Assembly (NCBI GenBank): GCA_963693305.1
Contig: OY855907.1
Span: 38,323,356 to 38,387,355 of the forward strand
Reading direction: 5' to 3'
From: Meandrina meandrites
Lineage: Eukaryota; Cnidaria; Anthozoa; Scleractinia; Meandrinidae
DNA length: 64,000 nt
This document shows positions 10,101 through 21,887 of this stretch, piece after piece; positions within the stretch are counted from its first letter, which is position 1, and every line of letters begins with the position of its first letter. The translations under genes were made by a program, and so were the position numbers. Below the pieces are notes generated by a model that was given only the letters and a program-made list of their open reading frames with translations, was not told the origin of the DNA and made no database searches.

Positions 10101-13100
10101 GACAAAGTTCTTTCCTGTTCATCGCCATACACCTCTCTCAGGATTTTCTTTTTCAAGTATGGACTCACCAAGAAATGAACTAAAACTGCTGCTAAGATAC
10201 CACTTCCAATTGATAAGATCAACACACCATACAGCGGAATCCGGTCAAAATGTAATACTATACAATAAAAAATAAATTCTGTTATTAACTTTGTTTCAGT
10301 CTAAGACACTGAAAAATGAAAATGAAACTAAATTCTAAAATAAAAACCAAAAACAAATTGCAAACTTAGCTGTACTAACACTTGGATATTGACTGCTACA
10401 CTGTAATCAACCTATATCTACGCACTTCAGCACTGTAATCTTTCTTAATTCACTCCCAAATGTGTATGTGCACACCAAGTCAACTGTTTGCTGAATTATT
10501 GACAGTTCCAGTTGACCTTACTTACAAATGACTACGTACAGATTGAAATATATTTTGTGCATGTAGATTTGCCAGATATTTTTGTGGTCATTCATACATG
10601 TGAATGACCATTGAGGATGGAGACAACATCCTTAGACTTTATTAAAAGCCGATGGATGGGAATTTTGCTGCATTTATAAAACCAACTTACAGTCTTTCAA
10701 GCCCAAAATAAGTAAGTTGATTTTTACAGGAATAGCTACAACTGAAGTTGAAAAATGTATTTATTAAGATTTGACCCATTTTGAAACTAGCCGAAATAAT
10801 CATTTACCAAAGACGGCATGTCGTTTAACAGAACATGATTTCCAAACAATTATTTGATTCTGACTCGTTGAATGTGTTCACCTGTTCACTTAGAACTTTT
10901 ATCAACATATGATATTAAACACATTCCCTGAGTTTTGAGACAACTGAGTAAACTTTCATGTAATTCAGGAAAGAGGCGGAGATAACTGACATCCATCAAT
11001 TTCGTTCCCCAGCTCTAGACTATTGTGCTCTGAAGGTTGCATGTGATTGATAATTACTGTAAACATTAATCGATCTACAGTTGTATTTTATGTGGTTCTC
11101 ACCATGAGATCCCTTATAGAACACCGAGAAGAAATTGATGGCGATTGTAAATGCATAAAACAAAGGAAGTGCCTTCAAGCCAATATCAAATGATGCCATC
11201 TAAAAAAGGAAGAATAATTAAATTATAAGTTATATAATCTACATAGCACTATCCAAAGTGTAATCAGGGACATAGCTAGAGGGTCCTGGGGTGCCTATGC
11301 CGCCCGTGCCACCCCAGGTAATCCAACAAGGAAGATGACATGGACAAGCCTGATTATACTCTTTTTGCTAATAAGTACACATAACATACACTGAGCTTTG
11401 TCTCTACAGTGACAAATTCCTTCTCTTTCAAGCCACCTTTACCATATTTCTTATTAAACAATTATTACAGTCAAGCTATCCATGTCGAATACACAGAAAA
11501 ATATTTGGCTGCATAACTGTCAGCATAGACTAAAGTTTCCTTCAAGCACACCTTGGACAGTATAAAACGACGAATAAGCACGAATATGATAGAGCTTGTA
11601 AGTCCAGACAACAGTGGCGACACAACCCAAGAGGCAGCTATAAAAAGGAAAAAAAACATACAAGACAGTCCAACAGTAACATTAAAAGTAAAAATTCTCT
11701 TCACTGATGCTGGTCAGAAAAAAAAACCATCTACACAACTTTTGTAATGTTAATGTTTACAATATTTGCCAATTTCTTTAACTCTAAAATGTTCATTTTT
11801 TTCCAGAGGCAGCTGAAAGGGAACGAAAAAAAAGCTTTTTGAAATTCCAGAGGGGAGGGGGCTTATTAACTTTTTAACTGCAAGAGTTTTTAATAAACTA
11901 TTAACTTATCTGAAATTGCCTCCATGATTTGGATGTTTGATGCTTAGTTCTCATGAACAGCCATTACCTATTTGTTTTGGTGATAAATTAACTTTGGCAC
12001 TTGGTCCCCAGAATGACTAACTACCCAGTTTCTCCTCACTATGCTAATTCATTCTAAGCAGGCAATAGACCTTTTTCGCTTGGGCAGTTTGTTTTCCCAT
12101 TACAGACCACGTGATATTCTCTAGAGAATTTTTCTTTTATCCACAAAAAAATTTACTCATTCGTACACACGCGACTATTTGAAAAATTGGAAGCAAGATC
12201 AAAAGTATCATCACATGGTCTGTAATGGGGAAACAAAATGCCCAAGCGAAAAAGGTCTATTGATCTAATACTAAATTACTATAAAACCTAACAGGAAGTA
12301 TTTTTAGGGTGACTATAACCAGAACAAACTATGGAATCTTTAATATTAGATATCAGGGCGCTAAAATCTGGAATGCTATCAGTGATAACATTAAGCTTCT
12401 GTCACTTAAACAATTTAAGAAAAAGTTCAAATCAAACATTATTGCAAGCTATTAATGCAACTATTTACTTATAACTCTAATTTTAAATTCCTTCCTTCTG
12501 CTAGTTAATCTGTCCATATACTTTATTCTCCACCTTTTTTCACTAAAGTTCTTAAGTAAACTTAGATTATTTTTGTGTGTTTGTGTGTTTGTGTAGTTGT
12601 TAACTAAATCTTTAGTACACCTGATCCCTTTAAAATCTTTGGTAATAAGCACTAAGGATGGCTGCCCAACCTTATTAGCCAATGATGGTTATTTTGGGCA
12701 GGCATGCACTTTATTTTATTTTTATTCTTGTCTGTATTGTAATTTAAATTAATTAAGGGTGCAATAAAGTTGTTGTTGTTGTTGTTGTTGTTGTTGTTGG
12801 GTGACACATAGATTATAAATTCAATTCTCTCACCAATTAGTCCAAAAGTCTTCCATTTAACTCCTGACAGCCCATGTGCCACCAATGCATATCCCATGGT
12901 TGCACCAACAACACTGTGTGTGCCAGACACAGGAAGGTTGAAAAATGTTGCAACTATCAGCCAAATTCCTGTGCCGCTCAAAGCACTGAGTGACCCAATC
13001 ATAGCCAGCTCCTCTGTGCCATTAAAGGAGGTTATATCTATGATGCCTTTTCTGACTGTGTCTAAAAAAGAAATATCATGAACTTCATCAGCAATCTTGA

Positions 13101-14576
13101 GCAGAACATTTTACCTTGCTTAATTTGTAGCCAAAATAGCTATTCATGCAGCAAGAGAAGAAATTTGTGGTTGAGTTGTTCCAGAAAATACCCATTCTCC
13201 CCCTAGAGAGGGTTAATTTTTTAACCCCTCCCTTCTGGAAAATCCAGTTTAGGGTCATACATCCCTTTAAAAATTTTGGTCTTTAAGGTCCCCCTCCCCC
13301 ACAGAAATTTCAATGATCCTCCACAGCAAGGGTATGGTTATAACCTGGAACCATACTGTGTGATCATTATTTGAAGGCAGACTGAAACTACCAGTGTGTG
13401 GAATTAGTGGAACTTAATACTACGCTATTTCAAATGCCATTACTTATTGTTCCTCTCATTGAAAGTTGTTTCAGGTCTCTGTAGTTGTCAATTTATTACT
13501 GGTAATTAAGACGGTAGCAAAGGGTTTATGCGTGACGCGTGAAAAGGGCAAAATTTTGACTGTGACGCGTGAAAATAGGGCAAAAATTAGACCGTGATGC
13601 GTGAAAATAGCTAGAAAAGATAGGTGATTTGTGAATTTGCCATTTCAAGTATACGTGGCACGTGGATTTGGTTAAAATTTGTGCATGAAACGGGATTACA
13701 ACCGCCCCTTTGCTACCCTCAATTAACTCTAGGGAATTTTTCAGCTACGTAAAAAGAATGCATTGAATTTTCCATAATAAATCCAAATATGAACATTGCC
13801 AAACAAAGCTAGAGCAGCTATTTACTAGAGAATAAATAAAAAAAAAAATGAAATTCTGAGTTCATGTGTTCAGCTACTCACTCAATATTTGAGCTTGTTC
13901 ACAGCAATAGATGGTGCGACATCTCACCTTCATGAATTGAATAATTTATGCATTCCAAACATGAATACAAACAATTGATTGTAAATTAGATATATTAACA
14001 TTCGCTCCCGTGGAGAGATTAATATCAATTTCCGTTTTAAACAATCTTTTTAGTATACACGTGAATATGAGATATCATGCGGAAAAATACGAACTAGATT
14101 TGATACGCACAAATCTTTACCTATTGTTTGTTGTGGATTAACTCAATTGATGCTAACCTGCACCATAGCGTCTTCTTCGATTATTTTTGTACAAACGTAC
14201 TGGAACATATATTATTTTTTTACAAGCCAGAACGTTATAAATAACGCCTTACAGAATCCCATTTTTTCCACAGACAGTGCAGATATCAACAAAATTAGAA
14301 AAGCAGGCATAGATATATAAATCTTACGTACAGATCAGAACGCTCAATACCTGACACTCTTGCCCCAATTAGAATCGCTCCAGCAAGTTCGAAAATGGTT
14401 GCAATAACACAAGCTTGTCTAAGGGTCAAGACTTTAGCTCCAACTGAAGTTCCAAATGAATTCGCTACATCGTTTGCTCCTATGCCAAAAGCCAACACAA
14501 ATGCGACAATAAACCCGACAATAACAATCCATAGAAGGTCAGAGTCTTGCGGTTCCAACATCGTGGCTCTTCTCAC
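7200..14576 (-). CDS. SLC20A1/2: SLC20-family sodium-dependent phosphate transporter (PiT)
   Basis: Nine exons join in phase into 544 residues: 14351-14576, 12834-13061, 11552-11637, 11103-11199, 10021-10257, 9586-9922, 8306-8491, 7622-7812, 7200-7246. All introns are GT-AG. The product imports inorganic phosphate with sodium at the plasma membrane. Both PiT signature repeats are present: [14 protein letters not shown] in exon 1 and GGNDV-SNAIGP split across exons 6/7. Each is followed by its conserved acidic motif ([16 protein letters not shown]) and the SGTH/STTH motifs ([22 protein letters not shown]). About ten hydrophobic segments flank a charged Ser/Glu-rich cytosolic loop in exons 5-6, clearly shorter than the roughly 250-residue loop in vertebrates. 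Translation could start at either of two close Met codons. Introns carry MITEs and a LINE 3' end. PiT1 versus PiT2 cannot be resolved. Confidence 0.93.
7290..7545. repeat. Dispersed repeat, copy 1 (paralog at 25150-25430)
   Basis: Shares a diverged but clear match with 25150-25430 (GGAAATCTGTG..GGTTCTCC...GACTACAATCCTTTAGAG versus GGGACTGCAATCCTTTAGAG). It lies in the last intron of the phosphate transporter. It has an open frame but no recognisable domain. The family is unknown to me. Confidence 0.5.
9386..9512. mobile_element. 127-bp MITE with TIRs
   Basis: Ends are the perfect inverted repeat TGGTGTAGAAGACACA / TGTGTCTTCTACACCA. Non-coding and short, inside a phosphate transporter intron. 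The superfamily is not determined. Confidence 0.75.
12063..12262. mobile_element. 200-bp MITE with long TIRs
   Basis: The element starts CAATAGACCTTTTTCGCTTG and ends with the exact complement CAAGCGAAAAAGGTCTATTG. The inverted arms extend further with few mismatches (CCCATTACAGACCA versus TGGTCTGTAATGGG). It lies in intron 2 of the phosphate transporter. Confidence 0.85.
12295..12799 (+). mobile_element. LINE 3' end with GTT tail
   Basis: One frame reads [18 protein letters not shown] followed by [13 protein letters not shown] and a stop near 12452, the usual C-terminal signature of non-LTR reverse-transcriptase proteins. A 3' UTR of about 330 bp follows, ending CAATAAAG plus ten GTT units (to 12799). 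It is a 5'-truncated insertion, antisense to the host phosphate transporter, and stops 34 bp from that gene's exon 2 donor site. Confidence 0.75.
13511..13728. mobile_element. MITE with GGGTAGCAAAGGGG-type ends, copy 1
   Basis: Starts GGTAGCAAAGGGTTTATG and ends CCCCTTTGCTACCCTC. Internal short tandem repeats of GTGACGCGTGAAAA-type sequence. A second copy is at 33503-33690. Confidence 0.65.
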
Positions 14577-16563
14577 GTTGCGTTGTTATAGTGACTCAAT
14601 AGCATTTACATCAGTCCCGGCCTTTAAAAAGTTTTTCTTCTCCTCTTGTTTCCTGCAGTGAGTTTTGCACACTCGACGTACGCTGCTGTTATTTACAGAA
14701 TTTCAGAAAAGCCACGTCACGCCAACAACCTCAACACTGTAGTCTCGATTTCAGATTTGTCCTATACATCAATTTGATCCATCCCGCGAAACTATTTTAT
14801 CATACCGAAACCTGGACAAGCAAACAGGTTGAAAATCAGTTACAATTCCACCAACCCACCAGAAGAAACAAGAAATCTTGCGAACAAATAGCGTGGAACC
14901 TTGGTTCTTGCCTGTAACACATGGGAGGAGGTAGCAACCACAGCGCGCTATGCACTTTGGACTATTTTTGAGGCCTCAAATGTAATAAATGTCCCACTGT
15001 AAATAAACCGCCTGTTCTGCAGGCTAACAACACACTGAAAATACAACAGAACTAAAAATAAAGCGATAATGCATAGAGTTATAAAAGAGGCGTTTAATGA
15101 TACTACACTTTGATTTTACAAATGATACCGAAGCAATAAAATATTCCACAAACACTTCCGAGGTCTAAGTTTGTTTAGTTAATATATAAACAGGGAAAAA
15201 GAGAGACCATTAAAGATGAAAAAGATATGAATGTTTGACTTCTGCATCGTGATTTTTTAAAAGCGGATCGGGTTCAGCGATTTCCAAAGGTGTCTACGTT
15301 GAGGGTCAAAACTGATCATCGAGTACAGGTCTCGGTGATGAAAAGAAACCCGACTTCTATCCTATATTATTTAGAAAACTGTCCTAAGAAAATACGCGCG
15401 CTGATTGGTTAAAAATCGTGTTTATAAAACTCGATAGAAACACAGAACTAGCACGAGCTGTTGACGTGATGATGGCGCGAGCAAAGAGAATTTACATTTT
15501 GATGGTCAAAGTTAACAAGTTGTTCTCGTTTTTCTCGTCGCGGTGTTTTCTAAAAGAAATAGAAAACATGTTTTCGTGTCTCTATCGAGTTACAGAAACA
15601 CTCGCGAAAGTTTGGGAGAACTCGAAAAAGCTGTGGAAAAACTCGCCTATCGGCTCGTGCTCCCACAGCATTTCTCGTTCTACCAAACTTCCACTCGTGT
15701 TTCTAAAACTCGATAGAAACACGGTACATGTTTTTTATTTCTTGTTTTATGTTGTTTGGTACGACACGAGGATATGATAGTAACAAACTTTATTAAGCCT
15801 CTCCGTTAACAGCTGTTTCGATAAAGATTGTCCAAAAAAGCGCACACAACAATTCAGCATTTCAGGGAAATCTGAAAAAATTGCACGAAACGCCATGGAC
15901 GTATGTTCGCAACTGCTAAAAGAAAAACAACAAAAGTAGGTTCGACAGTTACAGTGTCAGGAACAGTGCATTGATCCAATTGAAATTAAGGTGGGGGTAA
16001 AGGTGAATTTGAGTGAAATTTTAAGAGGTTTAAAGAACGGATAGAGGAAAGAAAATTATTTTTGAAACTCCACAAGACAGTTGACCCCCACGCAAGAGCA
16101 CCCCAGGTTGTCAGGGGACTGTTTGGGTGTCCATCTTCTAATTTTTAACTTCAAATTCTAATTTTAAAATTACATTAAATCTTTTATATTTCTTATTTCT
16201 CCAAATTTTACTAATCCTCTAAGAAAAACTATCTCTTTCCAAACATCCCCAAAAATCACCAAAAAACTTACAAAACACCGCTAAACATAGCTTTGTGGGA
16301 TGAACAGAGGGTTTTGAGAGTGTTTCAAACGGGAGCGAGATATTCGCATTAAACCAAAGTTACGCGGTGGAAAAACGGGCAATAGAAAATGTGATATAAA
16401 CCAGCTTTAATATTTCTTTCAACACAACTATCGTACAAAGTGTGCTCTTTGCTAATTTGCACTTCTTTGCCTATCAGGGCGTGAGAAGGCTCGCCGCCCT
16501 CGTACCTAAACTGAACTACTTATTAACTGGTTTTTGATCAGGAGAAATCTATGTGGCATGTGT
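14577..16563. other. Intergenic stretch with palindromic motifs
   Basis: No gene is supported. Between 15410 and 15725 a palindrome-like motif of the type GTTTCTAAAACTCGATAGAAAC recurs at both ends and in inverted form in the middle (CTCTATCGAGTTACAG), probably a MITE. The open frame across it (15418-15777) has no recognisable domain. The 5' flank of the phosphate transporter is at 14577-14700. Confidence 0.45.
15990..16385. mobile_element. TTAA-type MITE, copy 1 (right end lost)
   Basis: Preceded by TTAA (15986-15989) and starting GGTGGGGGTAAAGGTGAAT. It shares nearly 390 bp with 49582-49993, including GTTGTCAGGGGACTGTTTGGG. The right terminal repeat seen in the other copy is missing here. 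Confidence 0.65.
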
Positions 16564-18248
16564 CTAGGCTGCGCAGTGAGACACACTACACATTGACACC
16601 TCACAAGATCCATCAGAACACGAATCTTTCTGTTCCTGAAATTCAGCCTCGCTTGCACAGCCTCGCGCGACTACGCCTGTGTTGCGTTTCTTCTTTATGC
16701 AGCGGTCTTGGCCATCCCTGCACTCCACGATATTTACTCGGCTATTGCAGTCTTCTTCAGATGAACCAACACAAGCAGGGCATTTGAATGGACCCCCTGT
16801 TAAGAGGTTGATTTATGAATTAACGTCATAAAAGTTTACAATAATGGTATCAATAATGATATAGTTCTGGCCCGAAGGAGACCAGCTTCTAACTCTATTG
16901 GTTGATTTGCCACATAAATACTATATTGCCTTTTTGCCGTGGTGCCAGCCTTGCAATCGATTGGTTTTATTTACAATTCATCATACTTACGGTTTTGACA
17001 AACAACACGATGCTTTTGAAATACATTTTGCATTACAAGACAAGTTTCGCTTCAGTTGCTTCATAAATGACAAAACTGTAAATGAGTATGGTATGGTTGG
17101 TATGGTTGGTATGGTATGGTATGGTATGGTTGGTATGGTATGGTATGGTATGGTATGGTATGGTATGGTATGGTATGGTATGGTATGGTATGGTATGGTA
17201 TGGTATGGTATGGTATGGTATGGTATGGTATGGTATGGTATGGTATGGTATGGTATGGTAGGGTACATTGCTCCTGATTGTCAGCAGGGCCACAATACCA
17301 GCAGTAAGTTGGTGAAGCTACAAAAAGATTAAAAATAAAAATTAAAATCAAGTCAATTTTTTTAAGTGTCAGAGAATTTAGCACTGTTGTACTAATTGTG
17401 GACACTGTAAATAAGCAAACAAATGATACAAAGAGAAATGATTTGTTAAAAATCCCAACTGGTAGGAGGCTGACCAGCTGGCTTTTTACAAAGCGTGGAG
17501 GAGTTGAATTCAGGATCACCGAAGACAAATCCATCTAGTGGCAGGGAGGAGGATTTGAACCCGGGACCTCCAGATTACAAGTCCAGCGCCCTAACCACTA
17601 GGCCACGTTGCCTGCTATTGACGACAGCTGAATGCTGCTTCATCACAGCCTTTTTTATATAGGCACGAATGTTTTACTGAACTGATAGACCACTAGTAAA
17701 ATTTATCCGGGATCTTAGTGTTTTATTTTCCATATTATCACTAGTGAGGATATTGATGGCGTCAGTTTAAGACCCTGAGTGTTCGCCAAGTCTGAGTCTC
17801 CAACCCGAGACCTTCCTAGCGGTAGTCCGGCACTCATCCAGTTTAACTGAGCTACTGTAACCAGTTAATATCTCTGCCTGACCTGCGTTGTAAGTCTTGG
17901 TACACTTCTTGTCCGTTTTTTTTTTCTTTTACGAAACAGCAACCTGAAATGACCAAATTCTACGTATTTTGGAGAACGTAACGGACGACGACGACGGGTA
18001 GATTTTCGTTTTTTTTTGTTTTTTTTGTTTTTTTTTTGGGGGGGGTGAACTCTCTCTTTATATATTTAGCTGATGCTAGTTCCTAAACCAATGCGAACAT
18101 TGAATACATCTGGCTGACACCGAAGTAAGTAATAGAGGACTATTTGATCGTGCACCAGTTCACTTTTAATTATGAGCATAAGTGGCCACCTACCTTCTGC
18201 GCGTAGCGATGGAATAAAACCAATCAGGACGAAGAATGCCAAATACAT
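16564..18248 (-). CDS. Small secreted Ly6/uPAR-like cysteine-rich protein
   Basis: Exon 1 (18194-18248) encodes a signal peptide, MYLAFFVLIGFIPSLRAE, ending in phase 1. The last exon (16564-16796) begins in phase 1 and encodes 76 residues with ten cysteines, starting FKCPACVGSSEEDC and ending CEVSMCSVSHCAA before the stop. The opening CxxC and crowded C-terminal cysteines fit an LU (three-finger) domain, which is usually extracellular. Joined directly the product is about 95 residues. A candidate middle exon begins at 17317 (TYCWYCGPADNQEQC) and also fits in phase, but it runs into the TATGG array and has only a weak donor. It may be alternative or ruined. No GPI-anchor tail is seen. A ligand or function cannot be assigned. 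Confidence 0.55.
17087..17264 (+). repeat. TATGG pentanucleotide array
   Basis: About 34 TATGG units with early interruptions (TTGG variants at 17087-17133) and a long pure run to 17260. It abuts the candidate middle exon of the Ly6-like gene. Because units are 5 bp, all frames stay open and produce long spurious repeat proteins on both strands. Confidence 0.95.
17538..17615 (-). repeat. tRNA-like SINE head (Thr-like)
   Basis: On the minus strand GTGGCCTAGTGGTTAGGGCG (A box) and CGGGTTCAAATCC (B box) are spaced as in a tRNA, with an anticodon-loop-like CTTGTAA. The acceptor stem pairs imperfectly. The downstream body (17460-17530) matches sequence near 60390-60450 (CAAAGCGTGG..GAGGAGTTGAA). 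I read it as a tRNA-derived SINE, not a functional tRNA. Confidence 0.6.
17790..17875 (-). repeat. Second tRNA-like SINE fragment
   Basis: Minus strand GTTACAGTAGCTCAGTTAAA resembles an A-box region and TCTCGGGTTGGAGACTC a degenerate B box. A decayed tRNA-derived repeat lying upstream of the previous one, in the Ly6-like gene intron. Confidence 0.45.
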
Positions 18249-18364
18249 TATGACTGTACGATTTCTTTCCGTCTGTTGGAATAAAAGCAGAACAATCCAG
18301 AACTATAAATGTTACAGTTGATTTTGACGCTAAAGGTTAACGATTTTGCTCACGTTTTTTGGAG

Positions 18365-18905
18365 CATGCACACTCAGAACAATATTTTTACTTTGATTGG
18401 TTTGAACAAGCTATACAAATCTTCAACCAATAGAAATGCATCGGTCATCACTCCTTGTCTCTTGTTTAATGTCAACGCGAGATTCGTCTTTGGTTATTTT
18501 TGTAGTACGAGTCTAATAAAATGCAACATGATGCAACAGTTATTGTTTAAAACATTGCAACAAATCAGTCTGCTAGGGTAAAAATCGTTAAATTTACAAG
18601 TTCGTCATCCAGTTTACTGTGCATGCATGATTTAATTTACACGTGTTAGCGTTCGCACATTAGGAAATGGCAGCCTTTAGTTACGGCTTGGCTAGCGAGA
18701 CAAATCGTCGATTTTGATCCCTGGGAACGTCAGCTATACCAGTACTCGTGGAAATATAATTCTAGCCTCGAGATCACTTCATGCTAAGAACAAGTTAAAT
18801 CAGTGTCGATTAAAAATGCGTGATAAAAAAAATGTGTCTCTTGAAATCGACGCAATACATCAATTGTTATATTTCACATTTTACGTTCTCCCTATTGTTC
18901 TGTAT
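18365..18905. repeat. Tandem non-coding unit, copy 1 (partial)
   Basis: Carries landmarks shared by all three copies: CATCGGTCATCACTCCTTGT (from about 18440), AATCGTTAAATTTAC (about 18583) and GGCTTGGCTAGCGAGACAA (about 18685). It begins about 120 bp upstream of the Ly6-like gene's start codon, so it could include that gene's promoter. Confidence 0.7.
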
Positions 18906-20090
18906 ATTTAGCAGACGAAAATAAGAATAACATCAGTAATGCACATTTAGGTATAATTAAGATCGTTCGATATCTTGAAGATTTGGACATTCTCTTTGAC
19001 AAACGCTACGTAGAAATGAAAAGCCTTAACCGGACAACGACATGTCGTTGTCCCGTTAAGGCTTTTCATTTCTACGTAGTGTCAGCCTTGCAGTTTATTG
19101 TCTTTGTATTTTATTTTTGGTTGATCAGAGCTGTCAGTAGCTCCTACGTACACCAGCAGCATTTTCGTCCGCGGTCCCTTGCTTTCATTTGTCATAACCT
19201 TTTAACCTGTATCGGTTGGTTTGAATGAAGTAAAATTGTTTCTGGAAAATCCAAATTGGCTTTCTTCTAATCTATATTCAATAACCAGTTTAAATGTCAT
19301 TTGTAATGTTTGGAGTATGCACAAAGAATGTAATTGCCTAATGGTTAGAACGTCAGTCGAAAGGATTTAACACAAGTTCCTACCTTTCTCTGTTAAATTT
19401 GCAGTCGCACAGGAACAAAAGAGGTGCCGTCTTTAACATCAAAGAATCGCTATAGCCATCGCATAGTAATTTATGAGCAACACGTATTTTTTTTAAATAA
19501 CTGCATGAACATATTGGCTGTCTTGGACTTCTGAACAACATCTTCACTTTGATTGGTTTGAACACGTTATAAAAATCTCCAACCAATAGAAATGCATCGG
19601 TCATCACTCCTTGTCTCTTGTTAAATGTCAACGCGAGACTCGTGTTTGGTTATTTTTGTTGACAAGCACTTACTTTAGACTGTATGTGTATATAAGAGTC
19701 TAATCAAGTAAGAAGTAATGTAACAGTTATAACAATTATACAAATCAGTTTGGTGTGGTAAGAATCGTTAAATTTACGAGTTCGACATCCTCATTGTGTA
19801 TGATTTAATTCACGCGTATTAGCGTTCGCACATTAATAAAATGGCGGCGTTTTAGGTACGGCTTGGCTAGCGAGACAAATCGTCGATCTTGATCCCCGGA
19901 AACGTGAGCTATGCCAGTAGTCGTGGAAATATAATTTTATCCTCGAGATCACTTCATGCTAAGAACAAGTTAAATCAGTCTCGATTAAAAATGTGTCCAA
20001 AAAAATCTATGCAATATATTTGTTGTTATATTTCACATTTTACTTTCTCCCTAATGTTCCGCTCCCATGAAACATGAGGTGAACGGTTGA
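18903..20090. repeat. Tandem non-coding unit, copy 2
   Basis: Full-length copy of about 1.2 kb starting TATATTTAGCAGACGAAAAT and passing the same landmarks at about 19592, 19760 and 19860. Relative to copy 3 it carries an extra hairpin segment at 19005-19190. It preserves the uninterrupted GATTTAATTCACGCG site (about 19803) that is the empty site of the TTAA fold-back element in copy 3. No conserved reading frame across copies. Confidence 0.75.
19005..19080. repeat. Near-perfect hairpin
   Basis: Left arm CTACGTAGAAATGAAAAGCC and right arm GGCTTTTCATTTCTACGTAG surround a centre GACAACGACATGTCGTTGTC that is itself palindromic. About 76 nt fold almost completely. It is absent from the equivalent place in copy 3, so it arrived or grew after duplication. 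Confidence 0.85.
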
Positions 20091-21374
20091 GATAATTTTT
20101 CTGGAAGTTGATATTTTAAGAAATTATTGGGTGTATTCAAGGTCCTTCATTCTACTCCTGAGTGAATACGTGGACCTTTCTTTCTTTATTTCAAAATTAG
20201 GCTCCTTAAATTAGGAAGCAATACCAGGCAAAGTTTGAAGAAAACTCTATACTGTCAGTTCTGTTTGGATGGAATTACCTTAAGCAAGCTTAACTAAATT
20301 ATGCTTATAAAATATCAACCGGCTTCTCTACTTAGTATAGCTCCTTGGGAGATGTTCGGGTTCTTATGCTTATATAGCATTTGTTTCATATACACGGCCC
20401 CACATGCTTCTAGCTTTAAACAAAAACTGTGTATAAATAAAGGTGCTTTACCTTTTTTGCCTTAAGAAATCTTTAGCTGCTAAGATCGTTCGATATCTAA
20501 TATAAAACTATTAGATGATCACCTCCTAGAAAGCGACCACTTTCGATTTTTTTCAAATGTTTTCCACCAAACACGGCTGATATAAGAAAGAAGAAAACAC
20601 ATTTCTTTGGTTTATATTATTGGATGTACTCCAGATTCTCTGGTGAATATCACAGATAACCGAAACCCTCGATACGCCCTCAGTTAACAAAGCCCAAATA
20701 AGGCACTATTAGGGAGGCCTATTACCCGGTGTATATTTAGCAGACGAAAATAAGAATAACCGATCAGTAATGTACATTAAGTTATAATTAGGATCGTTCG
20801 ATATCTTGATTTGAACCTTCTCTTTAACAAGCATGAGGCATAACCTTTCAACCTGTATCGGTTGCTTTTGAATGAAGTGAAATTGTTTCTGGAAAACCCA
20901 AATTGGCTTTCTTCTAATCTATATTAAATAACCAATTTAACCGCCAATTGTAATGTTTGGAGCATTCAGACAGAATATAATTGCCTCATGGTTAAAACGT
21001 CAGTCAAAAGGATTTAACACAAGTTCCTACCTTTCTCTGTTAAACTTGCTGACGGACAGGAACAAAAGAGGTGCCGTCCTTAAGATCAAAGAATCGCTAT
21101 AACCATTACATAGTAATTTATGGGAAACACGTATTTTTTGAAATAACTGCGTGAACATATTGGTTGTCTTGGACTACCGAACAACATCTTAACTTTGATT
21201 GGTTTCAGAAAGTTAAACAAGTCTTCAACCAATAGAAATGCATCGGTCATCACTCCTTGTCTCTTGTTTAATGTCAACGCGAGACTCGTCTTTGGTAATT
21301 TTTGTAGACAAGCGCGCACTGATTTTAGGCTGTATGTGTTTATACGAGTCAAATCAAGTAAGAAGTAATGCAAC

Positions 21375-21739
21375 AAAGTCAGTAGGCCAAGAACGGAATG
21401 GGGAAAAAGCAAAACGTATTATAAAGCCATTAACGACTTGGCCACGCTACCAAGTGCTTTAAAGAAACTGATGCCGAAAACTATTTTTAATTACAAACTG
21501 AAACAGTTTTTATTAAACCATTTTTAACCTTAGTTAGTAGTATTTTAATCTCTTGTTCGAGTTTTAATCTTAGTTAGCTACAGTTTTAGATATTTTTAGT
21601 TTTTATTACCACATAGGTTTTGTCCTTTTTATTGTATTCTTAGATTTTAATGTATTTTAAAGGTTTGACATTTATTTTCTCAGAGGACCCTCCTGAAAAC
21701 CACCTCTAGGTGATTGGAGGCCTCCTCTTAAAATATTAT

Positions 21740-21791
<52 letters not shown>
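21375..21791 (+). mobile_element. LINE 3' end with ATT tail
   Basis: One frame reads AINDLATLPSALKKLMPK then YKLKQFLLNHF and a stop, a LINE C-terminal tail. A 3' UTR with a small hairpin (CCACCTCTAGGTGATTGG) leads into about 17 ATT units (21741-21791). Comparison with copy 2 shows the host sequence broken after GAAGTAATGCAAC and resuming at CAATCAGTTTGGTGTGG. Confidence 0.65.
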
Positions 21792-21792
<1 letters not shown>

Positions 21793-21887
21793 ACAGATAT
21801 TGCTGAAAAACATTTGCCACCAATCAGTTTGGTGTGGTAAGAATCGTTAAATTTACGAGATCGACACCCTCATTGTGTATGATTTAA

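Noticed and set aside
16898..17534. Long open frames of MVWYG or PYHTI repeats on both strands
   Set aside because: They are read-through of the TATGG pentanucleotide array in every frame, not proteins.
17538..17615. tRNA-Thr gene
   Set aside because: Acceptor stem mismatches and a SINE body shared with 60381-60490 indicate a tRNA-derived repeat.
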